Part shown: piece after piece, positions 50,877-60,820 of the stretch
How positions within the stretch are numbered: position 1 is the stretch's first letter
Layout: the number at the start of each line of letters is the position of its first letter
Source of the DNA: Urinicoccus massiliensis
GTDB taxonomy: Bacteria > Bacillota > Clostridia > Tissierellales > Peptoniphilaceae
Length of the DNA stretch: 64,000 bases
Direction: 5' to 3'
NCBI RefSeq assembly: GCF_900120405.1
Contig: NZ_LT635493.1
Span: 1,085,452-1,149,451 of the forward strand
Position numbers and translations under genes: made by a program
The notes under the pieces: model-generated
Databases searched by the model: none
What the model was told of the DNA's origin: nothing
Seen by the model: the letters and a program-made list of their open reading frames with translations, nothing else

Positions 50877-51199
50877 TGCGCTCTTTGGCCTTAACGGATA
50901 ATCGAGATATTTTAACTGGTTTGCGAATGGCGGGAATTGAAGGGGTCTTGTGTGGAAATGAGGAGTCCTTAAGGGACGAATTCCACCGGGCCCTGGCCAA
51001 TGACAAGGTGGGCTTAATTATTTTAACCACCCGGGGTTTTTACGCCCTGGAGGAGGAAGTCATTGACGTGAAGATGCACAGGGCATCTCCTCTAATTGTC
51101 ACAATTCCGGAAATCGACGGTCATATGGACCAAGATTTTATCTTAAAGTACATTCAAGAATCCATCGGTATTGGAATGAAGGATGATGCAAAGGAATGA
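50876..51199 (+). CDS. V-type ATP synthase subunit F
   Basis: 107 residues, small Rossmann-like central-stalk subunit (SLALTDNRDILTGLRMAGIEGV..., VGLIILTTRGF, PLIVTIPE). Shares one base with the K gene stop and overlaps E by 4 bp. Confidence 0.9.
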   Translation: MRSLALTDNRDILTGLRMAGIEGVLCGNEESLRDEFHRALANDKVGLIILTTRGFYALEEEVIDVKMHRASPLIVTIPEIDGHMDQDFILKYIQESIGIGMKDDAKE

Positions 51200-51822
51200 T
51201 TTATCTTGAAAAGAAAATCGCCATCTTTAATGAGATGGTGTATTTAAAAAAAGAAAAAGAGTCCAAGGAAAAAATAGAGGCAGAAAAGGCCCGGTTGGAC
51301 CAAGCCTTGGCAGATAAGACCCGGGAAATGGACCAAAAGGAAAAGGACTTAATTGCCAGAAGGATCCAATTGGCCAAGGAACAGGGCTATGACCAAGTCA
51401 TGAACACCAAGGAAGAAACCCGGATTGAGGTTTTAAAGAAGGAACAAGCTCTTTTTCAAGACTTTATTGCCAGCTTGAAGGAAAAATTAAAGGCCTTTCG
51501 GGAAAGTGAAGCCTATGTCCAAAGGGAAGGGGATATCTTCAAGGGGATCTTGGCTGATGTCAATGAGGAAAGGATTACGGTCCACCTTATGGACCAAGAC
51601 CGAGACCGCTTGGAAGGCGCCTTTAATAAGATCGCCGAGGAAGAAGGGGTCCACTTGGACTTTGTCTCCTTGGAAAAAAAGGCCCTGGGGGGCTTTATGG
51701 TATCGGACAAGGAAGAAAGCTTCTTTATCAATGCCAGCTTTCAAGCAAAAATTGACAGTTTGAATTATGAATTAGGAAAGATGCTGCATAATCAGTTGAA
51801 AGTTGAAGGTGGTATGGATTGA
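51196..51822 (+). CDS. V-type ATP synthase subunit E
   Basis: 208 residues. Long N-terminal coiled coil (KKEKESKEKIEAEKARLDQALADKTREMDQKEKDL) and a globular C-terminal half that contacts the catalytic head. Peripheral stalk partner of the operon's first product. Overlaps both neighbours by 3-4 bp. Confidence 0.9.
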   Translation: MIYLEKKIAIFNEMVYLKKEKESKEKIEAEKARLDQALADKTREMDQKEKDLIARRIQLAKEQGYDQVMNTKEETRIEVLKKEQALFQDFIASLKEKLKAFRESEAYVQREGDIFKGILADVNEERITVHLMDQDRDRLEGAFNKIAEEEGVHLDFVSLEKKALGGFMVSDKEESFFINASFQAKIDSLNYELGKMLHNQLKVEGGMD

Positions 51823-53585
51823 AAACAGCATATGTAAAAATTGTGGACGGTCCTGTTGTCAAAGCAACTGGTATGAAGGATTTCCAAGTAAGGGAAATGG
51901 TGGTTGTCGGGGAAAAGAAGTTAATCGGCGAAGTCATTTCCATAGATGGGGACCTGGGGACCATCCAGGTCTATGAAGAAACAGAAGGCCTCAAGAGGGA
52001 TGAAGAAATCCAATCCACTGGGGCGCCCTTGAGTGTTAAGTTGGGCCCTGGTATGGTGTCCAACATCTTTGACGGGATCCAACGTCCCCTAAAGAGCATC
52101 CAAGACAAGCACGGCAACTTTATGCCGGAAGGAATTGGTCTGATTTCTCTGGACCAAGAAAAGCTCTGGCCTGTGACTTTTACGGTGAAAAAGGGAGACT
52201 TTGTCCAAGAGGGACAAATCTTCGGAACGGTTCCTGAAACGGACTCCATGACCCACCGGCTCCTGATTCCCATGGGGGTTTCCGGAACCATTGAAGAAAT
52301 GGTGGAAGAGGGGTCCTACAATATTGAAGAGGTCCTCTTAAGAGTCAAGGACGAAAATGACAAGATCCACGAAGTGAAGATGGCCCAAGAATGGCCAGTC
52401 CGGGTTCCCCGTCCTGTAAAGCACAGGAAGGCCACCCGGGAAATCCTCTTGACAGGGCAAAGGGTTTTGGATACCTTTTTCCCCATTGCCAAGGGGGGAA
52501 CTTGTGCCGTTCCCGGTGGTTTCGGAACGGGCAAGACCATGACCCAACACCAAATTGCAAAATATTGTGACGCTGACTTGATCATCTATATTGGTTGCGG
52601 GGAACGGGGTAACGAAATGACCGAGGTATTGGAAGACTTTCCAAACCTGGTGGACCCCTATACCAAGCAATCTCTTATGAACCGGACCATCTTAATTGCC
52701 AACACATCCAACATGCCGGTAGCTGCCCGGGAAGCCTCCATCTATACTGGAGTTACCATGGCAGAATACTTCCGGGACCAAGGATATGACGTGGCCCTGA
52801 TGGCGGATTCCACCTCTCGTTGGGCCGAAGCCCTAAGGGAAATTTCTGGTCGTTTGGAAGAAATGCCAGCGGAAGAAGGCTATCCAGCCTACCTACCCTC
52901 TCGGGTTGCGGGCTTTTATGAACGGGCCGGGTCGGCAGAAACTTTTTCCGGTAAGGACGGGTCTGTTACCCTGATTGGGGCTGTATCCCCGGCTGGTGGA
53001 GACTTTTCCGAACCTGTTACAGAAAACACCAAGCGCTTTGTCAATGTCTTCTTGGCCCTGGACAAGAACCTGGCCTATGCAAGACACTATCCCGCCATCC
53101 AATGGATGACCTCTTATTCCCAATACATTGCCGATTTGAAAAACTACTATGAATTGGCCCTGGATGGGGATTTAGTGGGTCTACGGAACAAGTGCATGGA
53201 CATCCTCCATCAAGAAGCCAAGTTAAACGAAATTGTCCTCTTGGTTGGGGAAGAAGTCTTGCCAGATGACCAAAGGTTACTTTTGGCCATTGCCCGGGTT
53301 TTAAAGGTGGGCTTTTTGCAACAAAATGCCTTTAACAAGATCGACACCTTTGTGCCCTTGGAAAAGCAATACAATATGTTAAAAACCATTGACCACTTGT
53401 ATGAAGCCGGGAAGAAGGCCTTGAGCCAAAAAATTCCCATCCGGCAAATTAAGAATGAAGACCTCTTTGGAAAAATTATCAACATGAAATACAACATTGA
53501 AAATGACGATGAAGAAGCCTTTGTCCATTTAAGCAATGAAATTGACAATTTTTACGAAGATTTGATAAAAGATAATAGGGGATGA
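51819..53585 (+). CDS. V-type ATP synthase catalytic subunit A
   Basis: 588 residues. N-terminal barrel, non-homologous insert (about 110-190), P-loop [15 protein letters not shown], Walker B region [38 protein letters not shown] and helical C-terminal domain. Catalytic nucleotide site of the A3B3 head. TTG start 51819 overlapping the E stop (TTGA). Confidence 0.96.
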   Translation: MKTAYVKIVDGPVVKATGMKDFQVREMVVVGEKKLIGEVISIDGDLGTIQVYEETEGLKRDEEIQSTGAPLSVKLGPGMVSNIFDGIQRPLKSIQDKHGNFMPEGIGLISLDQEKLWPVTFTVKKGDFVQEGQIFGTVPETDSMTHRLLIPMGVSGTIEEMVEEGSYNIEEVLLRVKDENDKIHEVKMAQEWPVRVPRPVKHRKATREILLTGQRVLDTFFPIAKGGTCAVPGGFGTGKTMTQHQIAKYCDADLIIYIGCGERGNEMTEVLEDFPNLVDPYTKQSLMNRTILIANTSNMPVAAREASIYTGVTMAEYFRDQGYDVALMADSTSRWAEALREISGRLEEMPAEEGYPAYLPSRVAGFYERAGSAETFSGKDGSVTLIGAVSPAGGDFSEPVTENTKRFVNVFLALDKNLAYARHYPAIQWMTSYSQYIADLKNYYELALDGDLVGLRNKCMDILHQEAKLNEIVLLVGEEVLPDDQRLLLAIARVLKVGFLQQNAFNKIDTFVPLEKQYNMLKTIDHLYEAGKKALSQKIPIRQIKNEDLFGKIINMKYNIENDDEEAFVHLSNEIDNFYEDLIKDNRG

Positions 53586-53589
53586 GACA

Positions 53590-54978
53590 TTGAAAAAAGA
53601 ATATGTGCGTTTAAAACATGTGGAAGGTTCCATGATTGAACTTGACCGTTTGCACCACGTAGGCTTTGGGGAAATTGTTGAAATTAAATCCCTAGACACG
53701 GGCAAAAAACAAGTGGGTCAAGTGACAAAAATTGATGGAGATTCCTGTGTCCTTCAAGTATTTGGAGACAACCTGGGGGCTTCGACCAGAAACCGGAGTG
53801 TAACCTTTTTAGGTAAGCCCTTTGAGATTCCTGTATCCAAGGAAATTCTCGGCCGGGTTTTCAACGGAATTGGAGAGCCCATTGATGAAGGGGGTCCCAT
53901 CTATTCCAATAAATTTTTAAATGTCAATGGACGGCCCATGAACCCAGTTTCTCGCCAATACCCCCGGAACTTTATCCAAACGGGGATTTCCTCCATTGAC
54001 GCCCTAATGACCCTGATTCGGGGACAAAAGCTCCCTATCTTTTCCGGGTCCGGCCTGCCCCATAATGAACTGGCAGCCCAAATTGTTCGCCAAGCAAAGA
54101 TCACCGGAGATGCAGGGGAAGACTCCTTTGCTATTGTCTTTGCGGCCATCGGCGTTAAACACGACGAAGCCGACTACTTCCAAAATGCCTTTAAAAATTC
54201 TGGGGTTTCTGAAAAGGTCGTTATGTATATCAACTACGCCGATGACCCCATTATGGAACGGTTGATTGTGCCCAAGTGTGCCCTGACAGCGGCAGAATAC
54301 TTGGCCTATGAAGAAAAGAAACACGTCTTGGTCATCATGACCGACATCACATCCTATGCCGAAGCCTTGCGGGAAGTTTCCTCTTCTCGGGAAGAAGTTC
54401 CCTCCAGAAAGGGCTACCCGGGCCATCTCTATTCTGACTTGGCCATGCTCTATGAACGGGCCGGGATGATCCAAGGCATTGATGGATCGGTAACCTTGAT
54501 TCCCATCCTGACCATGCCCAATGACGACATCACCCACCCCATTGCCGACTTAACGGGTTACATTACCGAGGGGCAAATTGTACTTTCTCGAGACTTGGCA
54601 GGCCAAGGTCTTTATCCACCCATCCAGGTCCTACCCTCCCTGTCCCGGCTAATGAAGGACGGCATCGGGGAAGGCTACACCAGAAAGGACCACGACAGCC
54701 TGTCCTCCCAATTGTTTGCTTCCTATTCCCGGGTGCAAGAAGTGCGGGCCTTGGCGCAAATTATTGGAGCCGACGACCTGTCTCCGGAAGACCAAATGGT
54801 CTTGAAGTTCGGCCAAGCCTTTGAAGACAAGTTTATCAACCAAGGTAGCGAAAGCAACCGGGATATTGAAACAACCCTGGACTTGGGTTGGGAACTTTTA
54901 AGACTCCTACCGGAAACCAGCCTGGACCGGATTTCTCCTGAATTAAAAGAAGAATTCTTGGGGAAGAAAGATGAGTAA
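53590..54978 (+). CDS. V-type ATP synthase regulatory subunit B
   Basis: 462 residues. Same fold as A, but the P-loop is replaced by [14 protein letters not shown], as in all B subunits, so it is non-catalytic. Contains [17 protein letters not shown] and [22 protein letters not shown] start at 53590; overlaps D by 8 bp. Confidence 0.96.
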   Translation: MKKEYVRLKHVEGSMIELDRLHHVGFGEIVEIKSLDTGKKQVGQVTKIDGDSCVLQVFGDNLGASTRNRSVTFLGKPFEIPVSKEILGRVFNGIGEPIDEGGPIYSNKFLNVNGRPMNPVSRQYPRNFIQTGISSIDALMTLIRGQKLPIFSGSGLPHNELAAQIVRQAKITGDAGEDSFAIVFAAIGVKHDEADYFQNAFKNSGVSEKVVMYINYADDPIMERLIVPKCALTAAEYLAYEEKKHVLVIMTDITSYAEALREVSSSREEVPSRKGYPGHLYSDLAMLYERAGMIQGIDGSVTLIPILTMPNDDITHPIADLTGYITEGQIVLSRDLAGQGLYPPIQVLPSLSRLMKDGIGEGYTRKDHDSLSSQLFASYSRVQEVRALAQIIGADDLSPEDQMVLKFGQAFEDKFINQGSESNRDIETTLDLGWELLRLLPETSLDRISPELKEEFLGKKDE

Positions 54979-55591
54979 CCGTGTAATTCCCACCAAGGCC
55001 AATCTCTTAAACCTAAAAGACCAGGTGGCCTTTGCCCAAAAGGGATATGAACTTTTAGATAAGAAAAGAACCGTTTTGATCCAAGAAATGATGCGGTTAA
55101 ATGGGGTGGCCAAGGACCTCCAAGGGGAAATCCATAAGATGATTGAACAATCCTATGGGTCCTTGATTGACGCCACCATTGTCATGGGGTCTGAAAATGT
55201 AGAAGGCCTCTCCCAATCCATGGCCCTGGAACCAGGCTTTGACCTCCAATCCAGGTCCGTTATGGGGGTGGAAGTGCCCAAGATCAACTACAAGAAACGT
55301 CCCCTAAAGACGGAGTATTCCTTCCACCAATCCACAGCCGCCTTTGACCAGGCTTCCTTGGATTTTAACCAACTTCTCTACTATATCTACCAGCTGGCAG
55401 AAATTGAAACCAGCGTTTTCCGGATTGCCCAGGAAATCAAGCAGACGGCCAAAAGGGCCAATGCCTTGGACAAGATCCAAATTCCCAAATTTACGGAAAA
55501 TATTAAGATGATTGAAGACGTCTTGGCAGAAAAGGAAAGAGAAGACTTCTTTCGTTTGAAAAAAGTAAAGAAAAAAAGAGAAGACAAATAA
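54971..55591 (+). CDS. V-type ATP synthase subunit D (central shaft)
   Basis: 206 residues, long coiled-coil hairpin: [36 protein letters not shown] at the N-terminus and RRVNALDKI-type segment ([40 protein letters not shown]) at the C-terminus. Rotating shaft inside A3B3. Last gene of the operon. Confidence 0.94.
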   Translation: MSNRVIPTKANLLNLKDQVAFAQKGYELLDKKRTVLIQEMMRLNGVAKDLQGEIHKMIEQSYGSLIDATIVMGSENVEGLSQSMALEPGFDLQSRSVMGVEVPKINYKKRPLKTEYSFHQSTAAFDQASLDFNQLLYYIYQLAEIETSVFRIAQEIKQTAKRANALDKIQIPKFTENIKMIEDVLAEKEREDFFRLKKVKKKREDK

Positions 55592-55594
55592 AAG

Positions 55595-55627
55595 AACCCT
55601 TAAGCTTGACGGCTTAAGGGTTTTCTT
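55595..55627. terminator. Terminator between the V-ATPase and hem operons
   Basis: Perfect 11-bp stem (55595-55605 with 55612-55622), six-base loop, and T-rich ends on both strands; shared by the convergent operons. Confidence 0.88.
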
Positions 55628-55637
55628 TGTTTGGCTC

Positions 55638-56912
55638 TTATTTACAAATTTTTTCCAAGACCCGGCGGTTGGCCTGGATGGTTTTTTCAATGATGTCTTC
55701 TGTATGGGCGTCGCTAAGGAAGATGGCTTCAAATTGGGCCGGAGCCATGATAAAACCTTCCTTGACCATGCCTTGGAAGTACTTGGCATAGAGGTCGGTG
55801 TCGGCCTTTTGGACGTCGTCAAAGGACTTGATTTGGTCAAATTCTCCAAAGAAGAGGCTCAGCATGGAGTGGAAACGGGTAACCTTGCCAGGAATGCCCA
55901 GGTCAGAAAGGTTTTTGCTAAAGCCTTGGTCCAATTCATAGGCAAAGCGGTCTAATTTTTCATAAATTTCCGGATGGGCTTCCAGGACTTTTAGGGTGTC
56001 CAGGCCAATTTTCATGGCCAGGGGGTTGCCGGACAGGGTTCCTGCCTGGTAGACCCCTCCCAGGGGAGAGAGTTTTTCCATAATTTCTCTGGACCCAGCA
56101 AAGGCTCCTACGGGAAGGCCACCACCGATGATTTTTCCATAGGTATAGAGGTCGGCCTTGACGTCAAAATAGTCGCCAACAGACCCGTAACGGGTCCGAA
56201 AACCGGTAATGACTTCGTCAAAAATAAAAAGGGCCTTGTTGTCGTCGCAAAGCCTTCTCAAGCCTTGTAGAAATTCTTTGTCAGGAACCACAACCCCCAT
56301 GTTGCCGGCAATGGGTTCGATGATGATACAGGCAATTTGGTCCTTGAATTGGTCAAATTTTTCCCGGACATCGGCCAGGTCGTTGTAGCGACAGACGATG
56401 GTATCTTGGATGGTGCCTTGGGGAACGCCAAGAGAGGTGGGGGCATAGTAGGTCAGGGTTCCGGACCCACTTTTTACCAAGAGGCCGTCGGAATGGCCGT
56501 GGTAGCAACCCTCAAACTTGATAATCTTGTTGCGGCCAGTGTAGCCCCGGGCCAAACGGATGGCCGACATGGTGGCTTCGGTGCCGGAGTTAACCATCCG
56601 GACCATGTCGGTTTTGGTGGCCCGGGTAAAGGTCTCGGCCATGGTGACTTCCACATCGGAAGGTAGTCCCAGGGTTAGGACTTCATCCAGGTAGCCTTGG
56701 GCTTTTTTAACCAGGTCCTCCCGGCCATGGCCCAGGATCATGGGGCCCCAGGAGCAGATATAGTCGATGTATTCCTTGCCATCTGTAGAATAGAGATGAC
56801 ATCCCTTGGCCTTGTTAAAAAAGATGGGGTCCATATGGACAGAGCCAAAGGCCCGGACTGGAGAGTTGACTCCTCCGGGAATGACTTTTTTTGCGCGGTC
56901 AAAAAGGGTCAT
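55638..56912 (-). CDS. hemL: Glutamate-1-semialdehyde 2,1-aminomutase
   Basis: 424 residues, PLP enzyme forming 5-aminolevulinate from glutamate-1-semialdehyde. PGGVNSPVRAFGSV at the N-terminus, LIFDEVITGFR-type segment (FIFDEVITGFRTRYG), and the PLP lysine in TYGKIIGGGLPVGAFAG. Last gene of the tetrapyrrole operon; overlaps hemB by 4 bp. Confidence 0.96.
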   Translation of the reverse strand: MTLFDRAKKVIPGGVNSPVRAFGSVHMDPIFFNKAKGCHLYSTDGKEYIDYICSWGPMILGHGREDLVKKAQGYLDEVLTLGLPSDVEVTMAETFTRATKTDMVRMVNSGTEATMSAIRLARGYTGRNKIIKFEGCYHGHSDGLLVKSGSGTLTYYAPTSLGVPQGTIQDTIVCRYNDLADVREKFDQFKDQIACIIIEPIAGNMGVVVPDKEFLQGLRRLCDDNKALFIFDEVITGFRTRYGSVGDYFDVKADLYTYGKIIGGGLPVGAFAGSREIMEKLSPLGGVYQAGTLSGNPLAMKIGLDTLKVLEAHPEIYEKLDRFAYELDQGFSKNLSDLGIPGKVTRFHSMLSLFFGEFDQIKSFDDVQKADTDLYAKYFQGMVKEGFIMAPAQFEAIFLSDAHTEDIIEKTIQANRRVLEKICK

Positions 56913-57886
56913 TCTTGGGCCTCCTTTAATTTTTTGGCCACTTCCTTGGCATGGTAGCTGATGATGATTTGGGCTCCAGCCCGTTTCATGGCAATCATGG
57001 TTTCGTAGATAATGGATTCATCCACCAAGCCTTGGGCAATGGCATTTTTCAACATGGAATATTCTCCACTGACATTGTAGACCACCAGGATGGTGTTGAA
57101 GTTTTCCTTGACTTCCTTCACCACATCCAGGTAGGCCAGGGCGGGTTTGATGATGATAAAATCGGCATCTTCGTCCAGGTCCAGGGCCACTTCTTTCAAG
57201 GCTTCTTGGCCATTGTGGAAGTCCATTTGGTAGGACTTGCGGTCCCCAAAAGAGGGGGCGGAGTGGGCGGCTTCCCGGAAGGGACCATAGTAGCTAGAGG
57301 CAAATTTTGCACTGTAGGCCATAATGGGGGTGTTTTCGTAGCCGTTCATATCCAAGAGCTGGCGAATTTCCCGGACCCGAAAGTCCATCATGTCGGAGGG
57401 AGCCACAATGTCGGCTCCGGCTTGGGCATGGGACAGGGCAATTTTTGCAATGTACTTGGTGGTGGTGTCATTAAGGACTTGGCCATTTTCATCCAGGATG
57501 CCACAGTGGCCATGGTCTGTGTATTCACACATACAGACGTCGGTTACTACTAAAAGGTTGGGGTGGAGGGACTTGATCTTCCGGACCCCTCTTTGGATGA
57601 TGCCGTCTTCAGCATAGGCTTGAGACCCGTGGGCGTCCTTGTGGTTGGGGATGCCAAAGAGGATGACTCCGGAGATGCCCAGGTCTTCAATTTCTTTAAT
57701 TTCTTGGTCCAGTTGGTCCAGGGAAAAATGGTAGACTCCCGGTAGGGAGGGGATTTCTTTCTTGATGCCCTCTCCTTCAACTAGGAAGAGGGGGTAGATA
57801 AAGTCCTTGGGGGAAAGACTGGTTTCTTCCACCATCTTCCGCATCAAGGGGTTGTTTCTAATTCTTCGCATGCGCATGGTCTGCAT
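56909..57886 (-). CDS. hemB: Porphobilinogen synthase (delta-aminolevulinate dehydratase)
   Basis: 325 residues. Zinc-type active site CMCEYTDHGHCG, catalytic lysines in AYSAKFASSYYGPFR and IIIKPALAYLD. Condenses two aminolevulinates. Overlaps the cobA/hemD gene by 29 bp. Confidence 0.96.
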   Translation of the reverse strand: MQTMRMRRIRNNPLMRKMVEETSLSPKDFIYPLFLVEGEGIKKEIPSLPGVYHFSLDQLDQEIKEIEDLGISGVILFGIPNHKDAHGSQAYAEDGIIQRGVRKIKSLHPNLLVVTDVCMCEYTDHGHCGILDENGQVLNDTTTKYIAKIALSHAQAGADIVAPSDMMDFRVREIRQLLDMNGYENTPIMAYSAKFASSYYGPFREAAHSAPSFGDRKSYQMDFHNGQEALKEVALDLDEDADFIIIKPALAYLDVVKEVKENFNTILVVYNVSGEYSMLKNAIAQGLVDESIIYETMIAMKRAGAQIIISYHAKEVAKKLKEAQE

Positions 57887-59342
57887 CCTCCTTTATCCAT
57901 TGGACCATAGAGGGGATGGTGGCTTTTTCCGAGCATCCTGCAATTTCCAAACCATGGGCCTGGATGGCCTGGCTGGTAATGGGTCCAATGCTGACAATTT
58001 TTGCGTCTTCTAAAAGTTCTTTTCCATAGTGGTCAACAAAGTTGTCCACGGTGGAGGAAGAGGTAAATAAAACATAGTCGATGGGGCCTGAAAGGTCTTC
58101 CATTTTTTCAGGCTTGATGTTTCGATAGATGACCAGGTCGTCTACTTGACCCAGGTCCTTGTATTGGTCCATGAGTTCTGGCCGGGACTTGTTGGAATGA
58201 GGAATAAAGAGTTTCTTGTCCGGGCTGGGGTCTTCTTTTAAGGCTTGAACCAGGGCTTCGCCTACATAGTCCTTGGGCACCAGGTCGGCCTTGAGGCCAT
58301 AGGACCTCAGGGCTTTTTCTGTTTTTTCGCCAATGACACAGAGCTTAACCGGGGCCAGGTCTCTTAAGTCTCTTACGGACAAATAGCTATCCATGAAAAT
58401 TTCCAGGGCATTGACAGAATGGAAGATGACATGGGTAAAGTCTTGGGCCAGGATCCGTTTTTCCAGGGTCTTTTTGTGGACAGCCTGGAGTTGGATACAG
58501 GGGGCTTCCATAACTTGGGCTCCCAGGTCTCTTAAGGCTTGGGCCAGGCTGGAGGCTTGGCTTCTAGCCCGGGTAATGACAATCCGCTTGCCAAAAAGGG
58601 GACGGGATTCGTAAAAGTTCAAGTCCTTTCTCAGGTCCACCACCTCGCCAATGACAATGAGGCTGGGAGAGCCGAAGCCCTTGCCTTGGATATCTTGGCA
58701 GATGTTTTCCACAGTGGAGGTCAAGACCTTTTGGTCGGGATAGCCCCCGTGCATGATGACGGCACAGGGTCTCTTGGGGTCCATGCCGGCTTCTAAAAGT
58801 TCCCCTGTAATCAAGGGGAGGTTGTTAAGGCCCATGTAAAAGACCAGGGTGCCTTCTAATTTTGCATAGGAGTGGAAGTCTCCTGGGTCGCCCTTTTCCC
58901 GGTGGCCGGTAATAAAGGAAACCGAGGTGGACTTGCCCCGGTGGGTGGCGGGAATTCCTGCATACATAAGGGAGACAATCCCCGATGTAACGCCGGGAAT
59001 GACTTCAAATTCGATGCCGTGGTCCTTGCAGTAAAGGGCTTCTTCGCCGCCACGACCAAAGACATAGGGGTCGCCCCCCTTGAGCCGGAGGACTTTTTTT
59101 CCCTCCAGGGCCTTTTCCACCATCAGGGCATTGGTCTGGTCCTGGGTCAGGTAGTGGTTGTTGGCGGCCTTGCCGGCATAGTAGACTTCTTTTTTATCCA
59201 GGTAGGGGGCAATGAGGTCGGGGTTTAAAAGCCGGTCGTAGATGACGACGTCACAGTCTTCCAAGACCTTGATGGCCCTTTGGGTAATGAGATCGCTGGG
59301 GCCGATGCCGGCGCCGGTAATATATACTTTTCCTTTAGTCAT
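57858..59342 (-). CDS. Uroporphyrinogen-III C-methyltransferase / uroporphyrinogen-III synthase fusion
   Basis: 494 residues, CobA and HemD in one chain. Residues 1-245 are the SUMT domain (VYITGAGIGPSDLITQRA, LRLKGGDPYVFGRGGEE, HRGKSTSVSFITGH). Residues 250-494 are HemD (KRIVITRARSQASSLAQALRDLGA ... SSSTVDNFVDHYG). Makes uroporphyrinogen III and methylates it twice to precorrin-2. Such fusions are usual in clostridia and direct flux to siroheme/corrinoids. Overlaps hemC by 8 bp. Confidence 0.95.
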   Translation of the reverse strand: MTKGKVYITGAGIGPSDLITQRAIKVLEDCDVVIYDRLLNPDLIAPYLDKKEVYYAGKAANNHYLTQDQTNALMVEKALEGKKVLRLKGGDPYVFGRGGEEALYCKDHGIEFEVIPGVTSGIVSLMYAGIPATHRGKSTSVSFITGHREKGDPGDFHSYAKLEGTLVFYMGLNNLPLITGELLEAGMDPKRPCAVIMHGGYPDQKVLTSTVENICQDIQGKGFGSPSLIVIGEVVDLRKDLNFYESRPLFGKRIVITRARSQASSLAQALRDLGAQVMEAPCIQLQAVHKKTLEKRILAQDFTHVIFHSVNALEIFMDSYLSVRDLRDLAPVKLCVIGEKTEKALRSYGLKADLVPKDYVGEALVQALKEDPSPDKKLFIPHSNKSRPELMDQYKDLGQVDDLVIYRNIKPEKMEDLSGPIDYVLFTSSSTVDNFVDHYGKELLEDAKIVSIGPITSQAIQAHGLEIAGCSEKATIPSMVQWIKEDADHAHAKN

Positions 59343-60225
59343 AAACTTCCTCCTTTAGGGCTTGGGCCAAGTCTTGGGCCAGTTGGACTCCATCTTCCAG
59401 GGGACCTTCCAGGTCTTTTTGGCAAAAGACGCTGCCGTCTTCATTGCCGAAGCAGGCCCTTAGGTAGACCCTTTGGTCGTCAATCCGGCTGGAAATTCCC
59501 ATGGGGCTTTGGCAACCACCGTTGAGGGTCTTTTGGAAGGCCCTTTGCATTTGATAGCGGAGGGTGGTTTTTTCATGGGCCAGGGGCTTCAAGAGGTCTT
59601 GGATTTCCCTGTCGTCCTCCCGGACTTGCAGGGCCAGGATCCCCTGGCAGGGGGCGGGAATCAACTCATCTTCTGAAAAAATGTGTTGGACCCGGTCCTG
59701 GTAGCCTGCCCGGATGAGGCCGGCATAGGCCAAAACCACTCCGTCTAAATTTTCGCTTTGGATTTTCCCCATACGGGTTTCAATATTTCCCCGGATGGGA
59801 AGAGTTTGGCAGTTGGGGTAGAGCCTTTTTAATTGTAGGGCCCGACGGAGGCTCCCGGTGCCGATTTTATAGGCACCGTCTTTTTTCAGAGGCTTGTTGT
59901 CCCTGGTAATTAAAACGTCCCGGGGGTCCTCCCCTCTTGGGGGGTCTACAAAGCAAAGTCCGGGAGTCACTTCCCCAGGCATGTCCTTCATGGAGTGGAC
60001 GGCCAGGTCAATTTTTCCATCCAGGAGGGCTTGTTCAATTTCCTTGACAAAGACCCCCTTGCTGCCCACATCCTTAATGGCCTTGTGTAAAATTTCATCT
60101 CCCTTGGTGGAGATTTTGACAATTTCTATAGTTAAATCGGGGTAGCGGTCCTTAAGCATCTTGGCCACTAGCTGGGTCTGAACCACTGCCAGGTTGCTCT
60201 TCCGGGTCCCTAGTCTGATTTTCAT
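59335..60225 (-). CDS. hemC: Hydroxymethylbilane synthase (porphobilinogen deaminase)
   Basis: 296 residues. KIRLGTRKSNLAVVQTQLVA start, GTGSLRRALQLKRLYP, and the cofactor-attaching Cys in LNGGCQSPMG. Polymerises four porphobilinogens. The start at 60225 is fixed by the conserved N-terminus, so the gene really overlaps its upstream neighbour by 74 bp. Confidence 0.96.
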   Translation of the reverse strand: MKIRLGTRKSNLAVVQTQLVAKMLKDRYPDLTIEIVKISTKGDEILHKAIKDVGSKGVFVKEIEQALLDGKIDLAVHSMKDMPGEVTPGLCFVDPPRGEDPRDVLITRDNKPLKKDGAYKIGTGSLRRALQLKRLYPNCQTLPIRGNIETRMGKIQSENLDGVVLAYAGLIRAGYQDRVQHIFSEDELIPAPCQGILALQVREDDREIQDLLKPLAHEKTTLRYQMQRAFQKTLNGGCQSPMGISSRIDDQRVYLRACFGNEDGSVFCQKDLEGPLEDGVQLAQDLAQALKEEVYD

Positions 60226-60820
60226 TCTTTTCCTCCAAATACTTTTTCACAGCGTCCTTATCTTGTTTAAACAAGTCCTTTACAATTTGACTCCGGTCTT
60301 GGGGGTCCAAGTCCATGAGCTTGTCCCGGACCTGGGTTAAAAGGTCCAATTTTTCCAGGTCATAGTCTTCCAAAAAATCTTGGACTTCTTGGCCAATGAG
60401 CATGGTTAGAGTGGGGCTGAGGCCGTCAGATGAAAGACTTCCATGGATGGGGCCCCTTTGGAGGATTTTTTCCATAATAAAGGAAGAATCCCCCCTCTTG
60501 TCACAGCGGACATAGAGGATTTTTTTGGTCTTGGCATAGTCTTCCATGGCCTGGTTCAAGTCCGGGTCGCCAGTGGCAATAACCAAGAGGTCGTAGCCCA
60601 TAAAGACAAAGTCCTTTCTCAGGACCTGGCCCTTTAAATGGAGCCGGTGGGGGTAGAGCCGCACCAGGTCCACCAGGTCTTGGTCAAAATCCTCAGCCAG
60701 GACATAGATTTCAAATTTCCCCCTTAAGAGGGACTTGATCTTGCGGCTGGCAATTTGTCCGCCACCCAGGACCAAGACTTTTTTATCAGTGGAATTAATG
60801 GAAATAGGATAGTATTTCAT
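60152..60820 (-). CDS. Precorrin-2 dehydrogenase / sirohydrochlorin ferrochelatase-type protein
   Basis: 222 residues, like the CysG N-terminal half / Met8 family. NAD-binding VLVLGGGQIASRKIKSLL (14-31) and PIHGSLSSDGLSPTLTMLIGQEVQ match the family. Oxidises precorrin-2 to sirohydrochlorin, possibly also inserting iron or cobalt. The last ~25 residues (Pro/Gly/Ser/Asp-rich) lie in the overlap with hemC and look like unconstrained extension. Overlaps hemA by 4 bp. Confidence 0.9.
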   Translation of the reverse strand: MKYYPISINSTDKKVLVLGGGQIASRKIKSLLRGKFEIYVLAEDFDQDLVDLVRLYPHRLHLKGQVLRKDFVFMGYDLLVIATGDPDLNQAMEDYAKTKKILYVRCDKRGDSSFIMEKILQRGPIHGSLSSDGLSPTLTMLIGQEVQDFLEDYDLEKLDLLTQVRDKLMDLDPQDRSQIVKDLFKQDKDAVKKYLEEKNENQTRDPEEQPGSGSDPASGQDA

